This document shows, in pieces, positions 50,810 to 59,362 of a DNA stretch of 64,000 nt. Location: positions 2,626,501-2,690,500 of the forward strand of contig JAYMNP010000001.1 of NCBI GenBank assembly GCA_036941025.1, written 5' to 3'. A program made the position numbers and the translations under genes. This stretch comes from Lachnospiraceae bacterium JLR.KK002. Its GTDB lineage: Bacteria; Bacillota; Clostridia; Lachnospirales; Lachnospiraceae. Numbering within the stretch: the first letter of the stretch is position 1; each line of letters opens with the position of its first letter. The notes under the pieces are model-generated. The model searched no databases. It was not told the DNA's origin and saw nothing but the letters and a program-made list of their open reading frames with translations.

Positions 50810-52030
50810 TTAACCTGCGGATGCGGCCTTCTGCACCAGCACCTTCACTGCCTCCGCAAGGATCATCTTCCCGTCCACACGCTGTGAAGCGAGGAATCCC
50901 ACCTGCCCGGTGGCTGCAAACAGCTCATTCAGGCGCTTGAAGCTGCGCCCCTGCCTGTCGGCAATCCAATAGTAGCTGAAATCACCGAAAGCGATGGTCT
51001 TTGCTCCCGCGGCAATGGCCGGCATATAGGCAGAAGTCTTGATGGGACGGCCCAGGATCATGTCCGGCGCCCCTGCCGTCAGGGAAGGCTGCCATAAATA
51101 CTGCCCGTTATTGTCCTTCAGCTTGCGGATGGCCTTGATGGTGGAATCATTCAGCACCCACACGGATTTCTTGCGGTACGGGGATTTCAGCGAGTAATAT
51201 AAATCCATCAGCTCATCCGCAGTCACTGCCGTGGCGGACGCGGCGGTCACGCCCGTTTCCGCACCGCCAGTGGCCGCAAGCACCCCTAACGGCTTTCCCT
51301 TGCCGTCCCCCGTGAAGAACGCCTCCTCTTCCTTCGCCCCGATCCTGCGGGCGAACTCGCGGGAAATATAGGACTGCAGGTCAAACACGCTGTCGTTCAA
51401 CAGCTCCTCGGAAACCTTGATCATGGTGCCGAGCTTATACGCCCCGATGGAAACCTGCCCGAAGGAGTCGTCGCTCTCCGGGAACGCACCCTCCTCGTCA
51501 ATCCACGATGCCGTACCCTTGGACGCAACAACAGGAATCTTCCGGTCGCCGCTGGAAGTCTTGATGACCTTTGCCATCTGCCGGAAGATGTTCTCCTCCT
51601 CCAATGCCTCCACCAGAGTCCTTTCATATTCATCCGGTACCAGGTAGCCGCCCTCGGAATCCGTGCCGATCTGCAGGGCGTTGGTGACTGCGGGCATCGG
51701 TACCTTGGAGCGCATGGCGTTCCAGAAGTTCTTCCTGTAATCGTCGGAGGCGCGCCCGGTCTTATCCTCCCCATCGTCCGCGTCCGCCCTGCCGCCCGGC
51801 TTTCCCGTGAGGGGCTTATTCACTGGGCGGTTCAGCTCCGCATCCAGGGCCTCCTGCCGCTCCAGCCTTGCGATCTCTTTCCCAAGGTCTGTGATCTCCT
51901 GCTCCATCTTCGTGTATGCGGCGTCATCCTCTGCGGAAAGGACTCCGTTTTCCTTCCTGTGGGAATCTAAGAATGCCTTTGCCGCCTCCCATGCTTTTGC
52001 GCGCTTCTCGCGCAGTTCAAGAATCGTCAT
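50810..52030 (-). CDS. HK97-type major capsid protein
   Basis: 406 residues. The N-terminal 100 residues (LREKRAKAWEAAKAFLDSHR, GKEIARLERQEALDAEL) form the coiled-coil scaffold (delta) domain that the prophage protease removes; the mature part (GGYLVPDEYERTLVEALEEE, NIFRQMAKVIKTSSGDRKIP, KTIAFGDFSYYWIADRQG) has the HK97 fold. It builds the icosahedral head. It follows the protease gene by 16 bases in the normal portal-protease-capsid order. Confidence 0.95.
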   Translation of the reverse strand: MTILELREKRAKAWEAAKAFLDSHRKENGVLSAEDDAAYTKMEQEITDLGKEIARLERQEALDAELNRPVNKPLTGKPGGRADADDGEDKTGRASDDYRKNFWNAMRSKVPMPAVTNALQIGTDSEGGYLVPDEYERTLVEALEEENIFRQMAKVIKTSSGDRKIPVVASKGTASWIDEEGAFPESDDSFGQVSIGAYKLGTMIKVSEELLNDSVFDLQSYISREFARRIGAKEEEAFFTGDGKGKPLGVLAATGGAETGVTAASATAVTADELMDLYYSLKSPYRKKSVWVLNDSTIKAIRKLKDNNGQYLWQPSLTAGAPDMILGRPIKTSAYMPAIAAGAKTIAFGDFSYYWIADRQGRSFKRLNELFAATGQVGFLASQRVDGKMILAEAVKVLVQKAASAG

Positions 52031-52046
52031 AATGAAATCCTCCTTC

Positions 52047-52880
52047 TTATCGTTTCAATAAATTAAGCCGCTCCATGAGTGCGTCCACGGAACGGCCGGT
52101 TTCTGCATCCGGCGCAAGGATTTCTGCCTGCGCCTGGATATCCGCTTTCGGTTTTTCCCCGCCATATTTGGCGGCCAGTTTATTCAAAAGGGCGTTGTTT
52201 GCCGCCCTGCGGGAAAACAGCATGGAGCTTGAAGCCGGAGGGAATTTCTTTTCATCTTCCTCATCCTCTTCGGAACTGTCCCCTTCGCCCTCCTCCGGCT
52301 CCTTTTCCGGCTCCGCCTTTGCCCGCGCCATGATCTCATCCGCAAAGCCAAGCTCTACTGCCTTATTTGCATCCATCCACGTTTCCGCATCCATCAGATG
52401 CGACAGCTTCGGGCGGGAAAGCCCCGTCTTTAACACATAAGCATTGATGATGGACTCCTTCACTTCGGCAAGCATATCAATGGCCTTCTGCATCTCGGCA
52501 TGGTCGCCCCAGGCGATGGTGGCGGGATTGTGAATCATAAGCATGGATACCGGGGACACCAGGACGGTGTCGCCTGCCATGGCAATGACGGATGCCGCCG
52601 AAGCAGCGATGCCATCAATCTTTACGGTTACCTTGCCTTTGTAGTTGGAGAGCATATTGTAAATCTGTGCCGCCGCCACGCAGTCGCCGCCCGGCGAGTT
52701 GATCCACACGGTAATGTCCCCGCTCCCGGCATTCAGCTCATCCTTGAAAAGCTGCGGCGTGACGTCATCGTCAAACCAGCTTTCCTCTGCGATGGTGCCG
52801 TTCAGTTCCAGTATCCGCTCTGTCACTTCCGGTTCCTGGTTCTTCGCCTTCCTCCAGTTCCAGAACTTCTTCGTTTTCAT
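52047..52880 (-). CDS. ClpP-type prohead protease
   Basis: 277 residues. Serine protease of the ClpP fold: INSPGGDCVAAAQIYNMLSN (oxyanion strand), KIDGIAASAASVIAMAGD with the nucleophile Ser in AASAASV, and PVSMLMIHNPATIAWGDHAE with the catalytic His; a later DAETWMDANKAVELGFAD carries the Asp. It cuts the scaffold domain of the capsid protein. A Glu/Asp-rich run (EKEPEEGEGDSSEEDEEDEK) near 200 is a flexible linker. Its first 110 bases overlap the portal gene in another frame. Confidence 0.93.
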   Translation of the reverse strand: MKTKKFWNWRKAKNQEPEVTERILELNGTIAEESWFDDDVTPQLFKDELNAGSGDITVWINSPGGDCVAAAQIYNMLSNYKGKVTVKIDGIAASAASVIAMAGDTVLVSPVSMLMIHNPATIAWGDHAEMQKAIDMLAEVKESIINAYVLKTGLSRPKLSHLMDAETWMDANKAVELGFADEIMARAKAEPEKEPEEGEGDSSEEDEEDEKKFPPASSSMLFSRRAANNALLNKLAAKYGGEKPKADIQAQAEILAPDAETGRSVDALMERLNLLKR

Positions 52881-54126
52881 TGGATTCCTCCTTCCCTTTT
52901 TGGTACGCCGCCCCTGACATCGAAAGCGGCATCATGTTTCCGTTGATAAGATATAAGTCGCCTCCCAATTCCTCCGGGATGCGGTCAAGGTTCTCCAGCT
53001 CCCGGATGTCATTTGCGGACATCCACCCGTTCTGCCGACCTACGGCGTACCCGTTCATGCGGCTCTGGTAGTCGCCCCGGAGCAGGCCGTCCACATTGAA
53101 CTTCATGAAATACTGCTTCTTCTCCTCCGGTGTCAGCAAAGACCGCGCCATAGACTGCTCCCATCTCGACACCCACGGGTCGAGGGTATATTTCACAAAC
53201 TCTAATGACTGCTGTTCAATGTTGGAGAAGCTGCTCTTTTCCAGGTCACCCACCATGTGCGGCGGCACACGGAAAATCCTCGCAATTTCATTGATCTGGA
53301 ACTTCCTTGTTTCCAAAAACTGCGCCTGTTCCGGGGAAATGGAAATCGGAGTGTACTTCATCCCCTCTTCGAGTACGGCCACCTTGTTTGCATTGTGGCT
53401 GCCGCCGAAGGTGGACTGCCAGCTCTCCCGCACCCTTGACGGGTCTTTCAGCGTCCCCGGATGCTCCAGCACGCCGCTCGGCTGCGCCCCGTTAGCGAAG
53501 AACTTCGCCCCGTATTCCTCGCAGGCAATCGCCATGCCGATGGCGTTCTTTGCCATGGCGATGGGGGAATAGCCAACCAGACCGTCAAAGCCGAGTCCGG
53601 GGATATGCAGCACCTCCGACGGCGGCAGGATGACCGTGCTGCCCTTCACGGTCGGCGCGTCATCCATGCTCACCGTGTATTCATAATAAAGCTGCCCTTT
53701 GCTGTCACGCTCCACATTCATCCGGTCCGGCATCAGCGGATATAATGCAATGACCTCACCCTTGCCGTTGCGGATGATCTGTGAATAGGCGTTCCCCCAG
53801 AGGAGCAGGTGCGTCATCAGCGTTTCCCGGAACACGAAGGAAGTCATCTCCGGGTTCGGCTCATCATGGAGTAAAAAATACAGCGGGTGTTCCGCCGCTT
53901 TCTCCTTCCCGCTGTTATCCGTATAGCGGTACATATGCAGCGGCAGCCCCGCCACCGCTTCTGAAAGTATCCGGACGCAGGAGTACACTGCCGTCATCTG
54001 CATGGAAGAACGCTCATTGACACGCTTCCCGCTCGTGCTGCCGCCCATAAAAAAACTGTAGGCGCTGCCGGAAGTCCTGTTCTGTGGTGCGTCCCTCGCC
54101 CTGAACAATCCACTGAATAATCCCAT
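52771..54126 (-). CDS. Phage portal protein
   Basis: 451 residues from MGLFSGLFRARDAPQ (GGAAGGGAG upstream). HK97-type portal: VYSCVRILSEAVAGLPLHMY, ETLMTHLLLWGNAYSQIIRN, LHIPGLGFDGLVGYSPIAMA and IFRVPPHMVGDLEKSSFSNI. It forms the twelve-part ring at the head vertex through which DNA is packed. The C-terminal 37 codons (ELEEGEEPGTGSDRADTG) overlap the protease gene by 110 bases. Confidence 0.95.
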   Translation of the reverse strand: MGLFSGLFRARDAPQNRTSGSAYSFFMGGSTSGKRVNERSSMQMTAVYSCVRILSEAVAGLPLHMYRYTDNSGKEKAAEHPLYFLLHDEPNPEMTSFVFRETLMTHLLLWGNAYSQIIRNGKGEVIALYPLMPDRMNVERDSKGQLYYEYTVSMDDAPTVKGSTVILPPSEVLHIPGLGFDGLVGYSPIAMAKNAIGMAIACEEYGAKFFANGAQPSGVLEHPGTLKDPSRVRESWQSTFGGSHNANKVAVLEEGMKYTPISISPEQAQFLETRKFQINEIARIFRVPPHMVGDLEKSSFSNIEQQSLEFVKYTLDPWVSRWEQSMARSLLTPEEKKQYFMKFNVDGLLRGDYQSRMNGYAVGRQNGWMSANDIRELENLDRIPEELGGDLYLINGNMMPLSMSGAAYQKGKEESNENEEVLELEEGEEPGTGSDRADTGTERHHRRGKLV

Positions 54127-54150
54127 AGGAACCACGCTCCCTTCCAAAAG

Positions 54151-54198
54151 ACAGACAGCAGAAAGGCACCGCCAAAGCGATGCCCGTCTGCTGCCTGT
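54151..54198 (-). other. Hairpin before the portal gene
   Basis: ACAGACAGCAGA pairs with TCTGCTGCCTGT (one mismatch) across 24 nt in the 64-nt gap between the DUF6809-like and portal genes. No T run; it may be an mRNA processing or stability element. Confidence 0.45.
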
Positions 54199-54211
54199 GT
54201 TATGTGTTTTT

Positions 54212-54511
54212 TTATTTATTATCTTCCCTGATCTGCTTTATCAGCCTGTCAAGACTCACCCCATCCCGGAATCCTGCACGGTAGTAGTATTCGTTTTCCC
54301 GCGTGGCTTCCGAGTTTGTCACATCCTCACACAGCTCCATCATTGCCCTCTGCTCTGCGCTTAACTGCTGGAACAGCAGCTCGTGTGCCTGGTCTGCTTT
54401 TTCCGCTTCCGCCGCCTGCTTCTCCGTAAGGGGGTATTCCTTTTTAAAGGTATCATGATGCATCCCCATCCGTTCCGAAATGATAAGCTCAAGGAAATCC
54501 TTATCTTCCAT
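54212..54511 (-). CDS. Small acidic protein, DUF6809-like
   Basis: 99 residues from MEDKDFLELIISERMGMH, GGAGG seven bases before the start. It is helical and acidic (TEKQAAEAEKADQAHELLFQ) with ENEYYYRAGFRDGVSLDRLI near the end; this 'YYxxGFxDGxxL' ending is typical of DUF6809 proteins of Firmicute phages and elements. Its function is unknown. It lies between the large terminase and portal genes. Confidence 0.7.
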   Translation of the reverse strand: MEDKDFLELIISERMGMHHDTFKKEYPLTEKQAAEAEKADQAHELLFQQLSAEQRAMMELCEDVTNSEATRENEYYYRAGFRDGVSLDRLIKQIREDNK

Positions 54512-54605
54512 CCTTCCACCTCCTTCGCCAGACAGCATAAAGGAATGTGGAAAAAATATCCATACAAGGAACCGACAAAGATAATGTGTACAGACTGGTG
54601 AAAAG

Positions 54606-56213
54606 TCAAAAAACAAGCAGCCCCCGGCTGTCATAGACGGAGGCCCCTGCATCGTTCCCACAGCGGATTGCCCGGTCAAGCCCCATGATCGTGGCCACCG
54701 CCCCGTCAATCTTCTCCGTGGACTTTTCTTTATCTGCCTTAATATTGCCTGCCGGGTCGGTGCGGATGAAGATGTTGTCCATCATCCACCGGAGAACCGG
54801 ATGCCCGCCGTGGGCAATCATCTGCTCCAGCACCAGCTTCATCAGCTCCTTGGTGGGCGGGGACATATCCTTGAAGCCCTGGCCGAATGGAACCACCGTG
54901 AAGCCCATCCCCTCCAGGTTCTGCACCATCTGCACCGCGCCCCACCGGTCAAAAGCAATCTCCCGGATATTGAAACGCTCCCCAAGCCGCTCAATGTATT
55001 TCTCAATAAAGCCGTAATGCACCACGTTCCCCTCCGTGGTCATCAGTTTTCCCTGCCGCTCCCACACATCGTAGGGGACATGGTCGCGCCGGACACGCAG
55101 CTCCAGCGTTTCCTCCGGCACCCAGAAATATGGGAGGATGCAGTATTTGTCCTCCTCATCCAGCGGCGGGAACACCAGGACGAACGCCGTGATGTCCGTG
55201 GTGGAGGACAAGTCCAGCCCTCCGTAGCACACGCGCCCCTCCAGGCCGTCCTCCGAAACCGGGAAGGCGCAGGCGTCCCATTTATCCATGGGCATCCACC
55301 GCACCGCCTGTTTCACCCACTGGTTTAAGCGGAGCTGCCGGAAACTGTTCTCCTCCCCCGGATTCTGCTTTGCCGACTCGCAGGCGGCCTCCACCTTGTC
55401 AATCCCCACTGTGATATTCAAAGAGGGGTTCGCTTTCTTCCACACCTTGGGGTCCGTCCAGTCGTCCGCCTCATCCGCGCCGTAGATCACCGGATAAAAT
55501 GTAGGGTCGATCTTCCGCCCCTCTAAGATATCCTTTGCCTTCTGGTGCGTTTCGTAGCAGATGGAATGGGTGTCCGTCCCCGCCGTGGTGATGAGGAAAT
55601 ACAGCGGCTGCATCCGGGCGTCGCCGGAACCCTTGGTCATGACGTCAAATAATTTCCGGTTCGGCTGCGTGTGCAGCTCGTCGAACACCACGCCGTGGAT
55701 GTTGAAGCCGTGCTTGGAATACGCCTCCGCCGAAAGCACCTGGTAGAAGGAATTGGTGGGCGTGTAGATGATCCGCTTCTGCGAGGCGAGTATCTTCACC
55801 CGCTTATTCAGGGCGGGACACATCCGCACCATGTCCGCCGCCACGTCAAAGACGATGGTGGCCTGCTGCCGGTCGGCGGCGCACCCATACACCTCCGCCC
55901 GTTCCTCCCCGTCCCCGCAGGTCAAAAGCAGCGCCACGGCCGCCGCCAGCTCCGACTTGCCCTGCTTCTTCGGAATCTCCACATAGGCCGTGTTGAACTG
56001 GCGGTATCCGTTAGGCTTTAACGTGCCGAAAATGTCACGGATGATCTGCTCCTGCCAGTCGATCAGTTCAAAAGGCTTCCCCGCCCATGTCCCCTTGGTG
56101 TGGCAGAGGCTCTCAATGAACATCACGGCAAAATCGGCGGCATCCTTATCATAGCGGCTGTCCTTTGCCTTGAATTTTGTCGGCTTATACTTTTTCAGTT
56201 TCCGCATTGCCAT
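54606..56213 (-). CDS. Terminase large subunit
   Basis: 535 residues from MAMRKLKKYKPTKFK; GGAGG lies eight bases before this ATG (56213), and earlier in-frame starts are too close to that site. ATPase motor: Walker A YVEIPKKQGKSELAAAVALL near residue 82, Walker B GVVFDELHTQPN near 180; nuclease part with YGGLDLSSTTDITAF (first Asp), FDRWGAVQMVQ and the late EKIDGAVATIMGLDRA. It cuts and pumps phage DNA into the head. The small subunit is not adjacent but lies 7.6 kb away at 63822. Confidence 0.95.
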   Translation of the reverse strand: MAMRKLKKYKPTKFKAKDSRYDKDAADFAVMFIESLCHTKGTWAGKPFELIDWQEQIIRDIFGTLKPNGYRQFNTAYVEIPKKQGKSELAAAVALLLTCGDGEERAEVYGCAADRQQATIVFDVAADMVRMCPALNKRVKILASQKRIIYTPTNSFYQVLSAEAYSKHGFNIHGVVFDELHTQPNRKLFDVMTKGSGDARMQPLYFLITTAGTDTHSICYETHQKAKDILEGRKIDPTFYPVIYGADEADDWTDPKVWKKANPSLNITVGIDKVEAACESAKQNPGEENSFRQLRLNQWVKQAVRWMPMDKWDACAFPVSEDGLEGRVCYGGLDLSSTTDITAFVLVFPPLDEEDKYCILPYFWVPEETLELRVRRDHVPYDVWERQGKLMTTEGNVVHYGFIEKYIERLGERFNIREIAFDRWGAVQMVQNLEGMGFTVVPFGQGFKDMSPPTKELMKLVLEQMIAHGGHPVLRWMMDNIFIRTDPAGNIKADKEKSTEKIDGAVATIMGLDRAIRCGNDAGASVYDSRGLLVF

Positions 56214-56327
56214 CGGCATCACCTCCAGAAGATGGCATCAAAAATGGCCTGCCAGCAGCAAGCCGTAATCTATCAGTACAAGACACAGAGCCTTGCGGCT
56301 CCGCTCTTGGAATGTCCAGTTTTAATT

Positions 56328-56522
56328 TCAGAAAAGTGCGTCAATCTTATCGTACTCGGCCTTAAGCCTCGTGTATTCCTGCGCTATGCACTGCCTCCTG
56401 AATCCGTTTTTGCAGGCTTTCCCCTCTTTCCAAAGGCGGTCAAGCTCCGCTTTCCGTTTCGTCAGTACCTCAATTCCGTTTCCTTTCTGTGCATCTCTCA
56501 AATCCCTTTCAAATCTTGTCAT
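56328..56522 (-). CDS. 64-residue small helical protein
   Basis: The start MTRFERDLRDAQKGNGIE at 56522 follows GGAGGAGAAAGGC. The rest (TKRKAELDRLWKEGKACKNG, CIAQEYTRLKAEYDKIDALF) is a charged helical protein with two Cys. It has its own copy of the 25-nt box 49 bases upstream, and its leader is nearly identical over 40 bases with that of the amidoligase gene. No function is recognised. The gap 56223-56327 to the terminase gene holds no gene, only a small hairpin near 56290-56310. Confidence 0.7.
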   Translation of the reverse strand: MTRFERDLRDAQKGNGIEVLTKRKAELDRLWKEGKACKNGFRRQCIAQEYTRLKAEYDKIDALF

Positions 56523-56570
56523 GCCTTTCTCCTCCGCTTTCTGTGTTTTCCCTTTCGGTAGTACACATAT

Positions 56571-56595
56571 TCGCTCTTTCTGCGGATAATAGCAA
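56571..56595 (-). promoter_or_regulatory. Shared 25-nt box, copy B
   Basis: Minus strand: TTGCTATT, ten bases, AGAGCGA, followed by ATATGTGTACTACCGAAAGG. Upstream of the 64-codon gene. Confidence 0.75.
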
Positions 56596-56648
56596 GCGGA
56601 TTTTGAACATATACTGCGCAAATATCTGCAGGAGAAATTGTGTAGTTT

Positions 56649-57029
56649 TCAATGGTTAGGGATGTGTTTCCCGTCCTCTATCCAGTCAACCAGGACGATG
56701 ATCTCCCCTTCGGTTTCCATCCGTTCAAGCTCCGCCACATCGTCCATGTCCCAATTGACCGGGTACACCCCGCAGAATTCCACAATGCAGTCGATCTCGC
56801 CCGTCTCAATCCAGTCCCGGTTCAGGTTCCATGCTCCGCAGACTGTATCCACATGGCCGTGGCTGACATGGTTCTTATCAAGGATGCCCTCGATTTTCTT
56901 AATGGTTTCATCCTTGTAAAGGTCGGTATCTTTCGGGACGGTGATGTAAAACATACACTTTGTTGCAGCCTCGCCCCGTTCCCTCCTTGCGTCAATCCAC
57001 TCCTGGATGACCTCTGTCCTTTTTTCCAT
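56649..57029 (-). CDS. Hypothetical protein, 126 residues
   Basis: MEKRTEVIQEWIDARRERGE, then FYITVPKDTDLYKDETIKKI and DCIVEFCGVYPVNWDMDDVA. A soluble alpha/beta protein with an acidic C-terminal half and no known signature; it ends in DGKHIPNH. It lies in the accessory cassette between the two terminase genes, after the zinc-ribbon gene (33-base gap). It could be a small ligand-binding or anti-restriction type protein, but nothing supports a choice. Confidence 0.7.
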   Translation of the reverse strand: MEKRTEVIQEWIDARRERGEAATKCMFYITVPKDTDLYKDETIKKIEGILDKNHVSHGHVDTVCGAWNLNRDWIETGEIDCIVEFCGVYPVNWDMDDVAELERMETEGEIIVLVDWIEDGKHIPNH

Positions 57030-57062
57030 AGCTGTACGCTCCTTCCTTTGCCTTTATAATTT

Positions 57063-57272
57063 TCATCCCCTGCCGTAGCATCTGTGGATGGCCTCAAGAA
57101 TCTGTTCCTGCTCCTTCCCGTCCACCCCGATGCTCTCCAGCGCCTCCCTGGTGCCGCAGTCCGGGCAGAGCGGCGTTTTGCCGTCCGCCCGTGAAACTGC
57201 CGGCCTCCCGTGGTAGGTCTGCCCGCATCGTGGGCAGACCGAAATCCTCGCAATATTATCTGTTTCTTTCAT
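57063..57272 (-). CDS. Small zinc-ribbon protein
   Basis: 69 residues from MKETDNIARISVCPRCGQTY; GGAGG eight bases before the ATG (57272) fixes this start. Two CxxC pairs (CPRCGQTY and CPDCGTREA, about 19 residues apart) form one zinc ribbon; the tail EQEQILEAIHRCYGRG is helical. The gene overlaps the end of the cyclotransferase-like gene by 17 bases, so both are translated together. Zinc ribbons of this type are frequent in ICE and phage accessory operons; the role is unknown. Confidence 0.78.
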   Translation of the reverse strand: MKETDNIARISVCPRCGQTYHGRPAVSRADGKTPLCPDCGTREALESIGVDGKEQEQILEAIHRCYGRG

Positions 57273-57948
57273 CGCTGTTTCCTCCTGCGTCCTTATTTTC
57301 CTGCCGTGGGGCAAGCGCCTCCTCCTTGCTGCGGAACATCCTCCCTACGGATGCGTGGTAACGGCTGCCCCTGCTGTTCTGGAGCCAGAAATATTTCCCA
57401 TCGAACCCCAGCACGGTGTAATTGCCCGTGTAGCCGTTCTTCCGGTTGGTCACCATGAAGCAGGCATCCCCGGTTTTCCACCCGCCGGGAAATTCCTCCC
57501 TGCTGTCGGCATACGCCTGTTCCAGGAATGCCTCGTCAAACCCGAAGCTCTGGTATCCCTGCCTGCAGGTCTCCATATAGAATTCGCTCGGCAGCCCAAG
57601 CGGGCGGTCCTCATGCATGATGTAGACGAAAACCTTCCGTAGCCGCACCTTTCCGGTTTTGATGCCCTTTAGGGGCAGCTCCATCTCCTTTTTGTAATAA
57701 AAGGACGGGAAACCCTCGTAGCGGTCCAGGGCCGCCTCATCCTCCTCCGTCACCGCCCAGGCCGCCACGGGTACGCTTGCGCCCTCCTGCGGCTCGATGG
57801 TGAGGTAGGAGCCGGTCCTGCTTCCCTTGAACAGCAGCCGGTAGCCCTCAATCACAGAAGTGCCGATAATCCTCGCCCCAGGGCATCGCATCCGCATCTG
57901 CCGGATGTTTAAGTTTGAGCCGTAAGCAATGTAGTATCTTTTTTCCAT
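57256..57948 (-). CDS. Gamma-glutamylcyclotransferase-like (AIG2) protein
   Basis: 230 residues from MEKRYYIAYGSNLNIRQM (57948). The AIG2/GGCT fold is marked by the YGSNL loop, GYRLLFKGSRTGSYLTIEP, and the catalytic Glu in ALDRYEGFPSFYYKKEM. The C-terminal 60 residues (GYTGNYTVLGFDGKYFWLQN) form an added beta domain. GGCT enzymes release pyroglutamate from gamma-glutamyl groups; paired with an amidoligase it may trim or reverse an amide link that the ligase makes. The intercistronic gap to the amidoligase gene is strongly structured (57968-58054). Confidence 0.88.
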   Translation of the reverse strand: MEKRYYIAYGSNLNIRQMRMRCPGARIIGTSVIEGYRLLFKGSRTGSYLTIEPQEGASVPVAAWAVTEEDEAALDRYEGFPSFYYKKEMELPLKGIKTGKVRLRKVFVYIMHEDRPLGLPSEFYMETCRQGYQSFGFDEAFLEQAYADSREEFPGGWKTGDACFMVTNRKNGYTGNYTVLGFDGKYFWLQNSRGSRYHASVGRMFRSKEEALAPRQENKDAGGNSDERNR

Positions 57949-57967
57949 CTTGAAATCCATCCTTTCC

Positions 57968-58054
57968 GAAGGGGGCACCCTTCTACCACCTTAAGACCGC
58001 CGGAGCGGTCAACTGCCGTTTCCGCGGCAGGCAAGGTGGCAGGAGGCTACCTCC
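57968..58054 (-). ncRNA. Structured RNA element with three-way junction
   Basis: In the 116-nt gap between amidoligase and cyclotransferase genes nearly every base pairs: hairpin GAAGGG/CCCTTC (57968-57983); a three-way junction (57986-58039) closed by CCACCTT/AAGGTGG with arms GACCGC/GCGGTC and CTGCCG/CGGCAG, each joined by 2 nt; and hairpin GGAGG/CCTCC (58042-58054). The last sits 10 bases after the amidoligase stop and the first lies just before the ribosome site of the next gene. It could act in mRNA stability, translation control or as a mobile recognition site. Confidence 0.6.
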
Positions 58055-58064
58055 CGCGTTCCCT

Positions 58065-59012
58065 TCAAGCAGCCCTTCCGTTGCGGAAGGATGCGTCCCC
58101 TGCAAGCCTCCTTGTAAGGATGTCCCTTGCGGTCTTGAATTCGTCCCCGATGAAGCCGAGCCGGAGGAGCCATGTCCGCATGGCGTATTTCGGGTTCTCA
58201 TTCTGCTGCGGCTTCGGGCTTGCCGTCTTTACTTCCTTCGCCATCTGGCTGAGTGCGAGGCAGAGCTGGATGTAGCTCTTGAGCTGCCCTGCGTGGAGGC
58301 CGCCCCTGCGCCCGTCGCCCGGCTCGTCAAATTGGAAGAGGCGGAATTCCACCGTTCCCTTGGTGAATGTCGCATGGTAGTTCAGCATATGGTAGCGGCT
58401 GTCGTTGTAGTGCTGGTCCCTGCCGTAGCTTGCGCCGTGGCTTGTGTACCAGATGTCCGCAAGGGCCGCCATCGTGGAAGGTTTCTTCCTGTTGACCTGC
58501 TCCAAAAACCGCGGGTCGACCGTGCGGCAGTAGCGGTTCATCCTCCACCGGTCAAGGTTTAAGGCATCCGCAATCAGGCTCTCATGGCCTGCCATGATGT
58601 TGGCGAGGTTTCTGAGGCTCTGCGGTGTGTGGCCCTTTGCCCCGATGTGGATGTGTACCCCGCAGCCCCGGCCCGCGTCGCTCTTCGCTCCGGCGTGTCT
58701 GAGCTGCCGGATGAGCTCCTGCAGGGTTTCGATGTCTCCGTAGGTAAGGATCGGCGTCACCAGTTCGCACTTTTCGCTGTCCGGCCCCGCAATGCTCACA
58801 TCCTTCTGGAATTTCCACTCCCTGCCCTGCGCGTCCCATGCGGAGTAGGTTTCGTAGCCGTTCCTGCGCGCCGTGTATTCGTGCCTGCCCGTTCCGAAGA
58901 ACTTAGCGGCAACCCTCGCTGCCTTGTCTCTTGCGATGCTGTTCATCTCCACCTCAACCCCGATGGTCTGCTTTTTCATTTCCTCAACCTGCCTTGCCAA
59001 CTTTGCGTTCAT
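58065..59012 (-). CDS. Amidoligase family enzyme
   Basis: 315 residues from MNAKLARQVEEMKKQTIGVE; ACGGAGG precedes the ATG at 59012. The glutamine-synthetase-like COOH-NH2 ligase (amidoligase) signature is clear: IGVEVEMNSI, a strand with RNGYETYSAWDAQGREWKF, CELVTPIL, GRGCGVHIHIGAKG and GTVEFRLFQFDEPG. Such enzymes are predicted to form amide bonds with ATP, in neighbourhoods with AIG2-type cyclotransferases. Its C-terminal 60 residues (NPKYAMRTWLLRLGFIGDEF) are shared with the neighbouring 'virulence'-like protein. The substrate is unknown. It has the 25-nt box 53 bases upstream. Confidence 0.9.
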   Translation of the reverse strand: MNAKLARQVEEMKKQTIGVEVEMNSIARDKAARVAAKFFGTGRHEYTARRNGYETYSAWDAQGREWKFQKDVSIAGPDSEKCELVTPILTYGDIETLQELIRQLRHAGAKSDAGRGCGVHIHIGAKGHTPQSLRNLANIMAGHESLIADALNLDRWRMNRYCRTVDPRFLEQVNRKKPSTMAALADIWYTSHGASYGRDQHYNDSRYHMLNYHATFTKGTVEFRLFQFDEPGDGRRGGLHAGQLKSYIQLCLALSQMAKEVKTASPKPQQNENPKYAMRTWLLRLGFIGDEFKTARDILTRRLAGDASFRNGRAA

Positions 59013-59064
59013 GCTGTTTTCCTCCGTTTTCTTTGTGTGTTTTCCCTTTCGGTAGTACACATAT

Positions 59065-59089
59065 TCGCTCTAAAAGGGGATAATAGCAA
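59065..59089 (-). promoter_or_regulatory. Shared 25-nt box, copy C (upstream of amidoligase)
   Basis: Minus strand: TTGCTATT, ten bases, AGAGCGA; the 40 bases after it match copy B (ATATGTGTACTACCGAAAGG and on). Confidence 0.78.
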
Positions 59090-59140
59090 GTTAATTCGAG
59101 GCATATATTACACAATGTTTTCCGCAGTTTTTTGTGTATT

Positions 59141-59362
59141 TTATTGCAGTTTCCGGCAGGCATCCTCCCCGTAAATTACATGGAGGCTGCTTCCATTGTC
59201 CCATGCGACCATGACGCTCGCCGTGTCATCCACGCCCGTCACGGTTCCTCTCGTCCCAATGGGCGGGGCCTGCACATCATCCATCCGCACAAGCTCCACC
59301 CGTGTGCCTGCAGGGTACTCCCTGCGGACACGCTCCACTGTCTCCCTATTCGGAAATCCCAT
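59141..59362 (-). CDS. DUF4314 family protein
   Basis: 73 residues from MGFPNRETVERVRREYPAGT, GGAGG eight bases upstream. GTRVELVRMDDVQAPPIGTR and GTVTGVDDTASVMVAWDNGS, LHVIYGEDACRKL are the DUF4314 pattern: a small SH3-like barrel. It is common in Firmicute mobile elements and has no known function. It overlaps the end of the 'virulence'-like gene by 17 bases and lies upstream of the amidoligase gene, from which it is separated by 78 bases holding the 25-nt box C. Confidence 0.85.
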   Translation of the reverse strand: MGFPNRETVERVRREYPAGTRVELVRMDDVQAPPIGTRGTVTGVDDTASVMVAWDNGSSLHVIYGEDACRKLQ

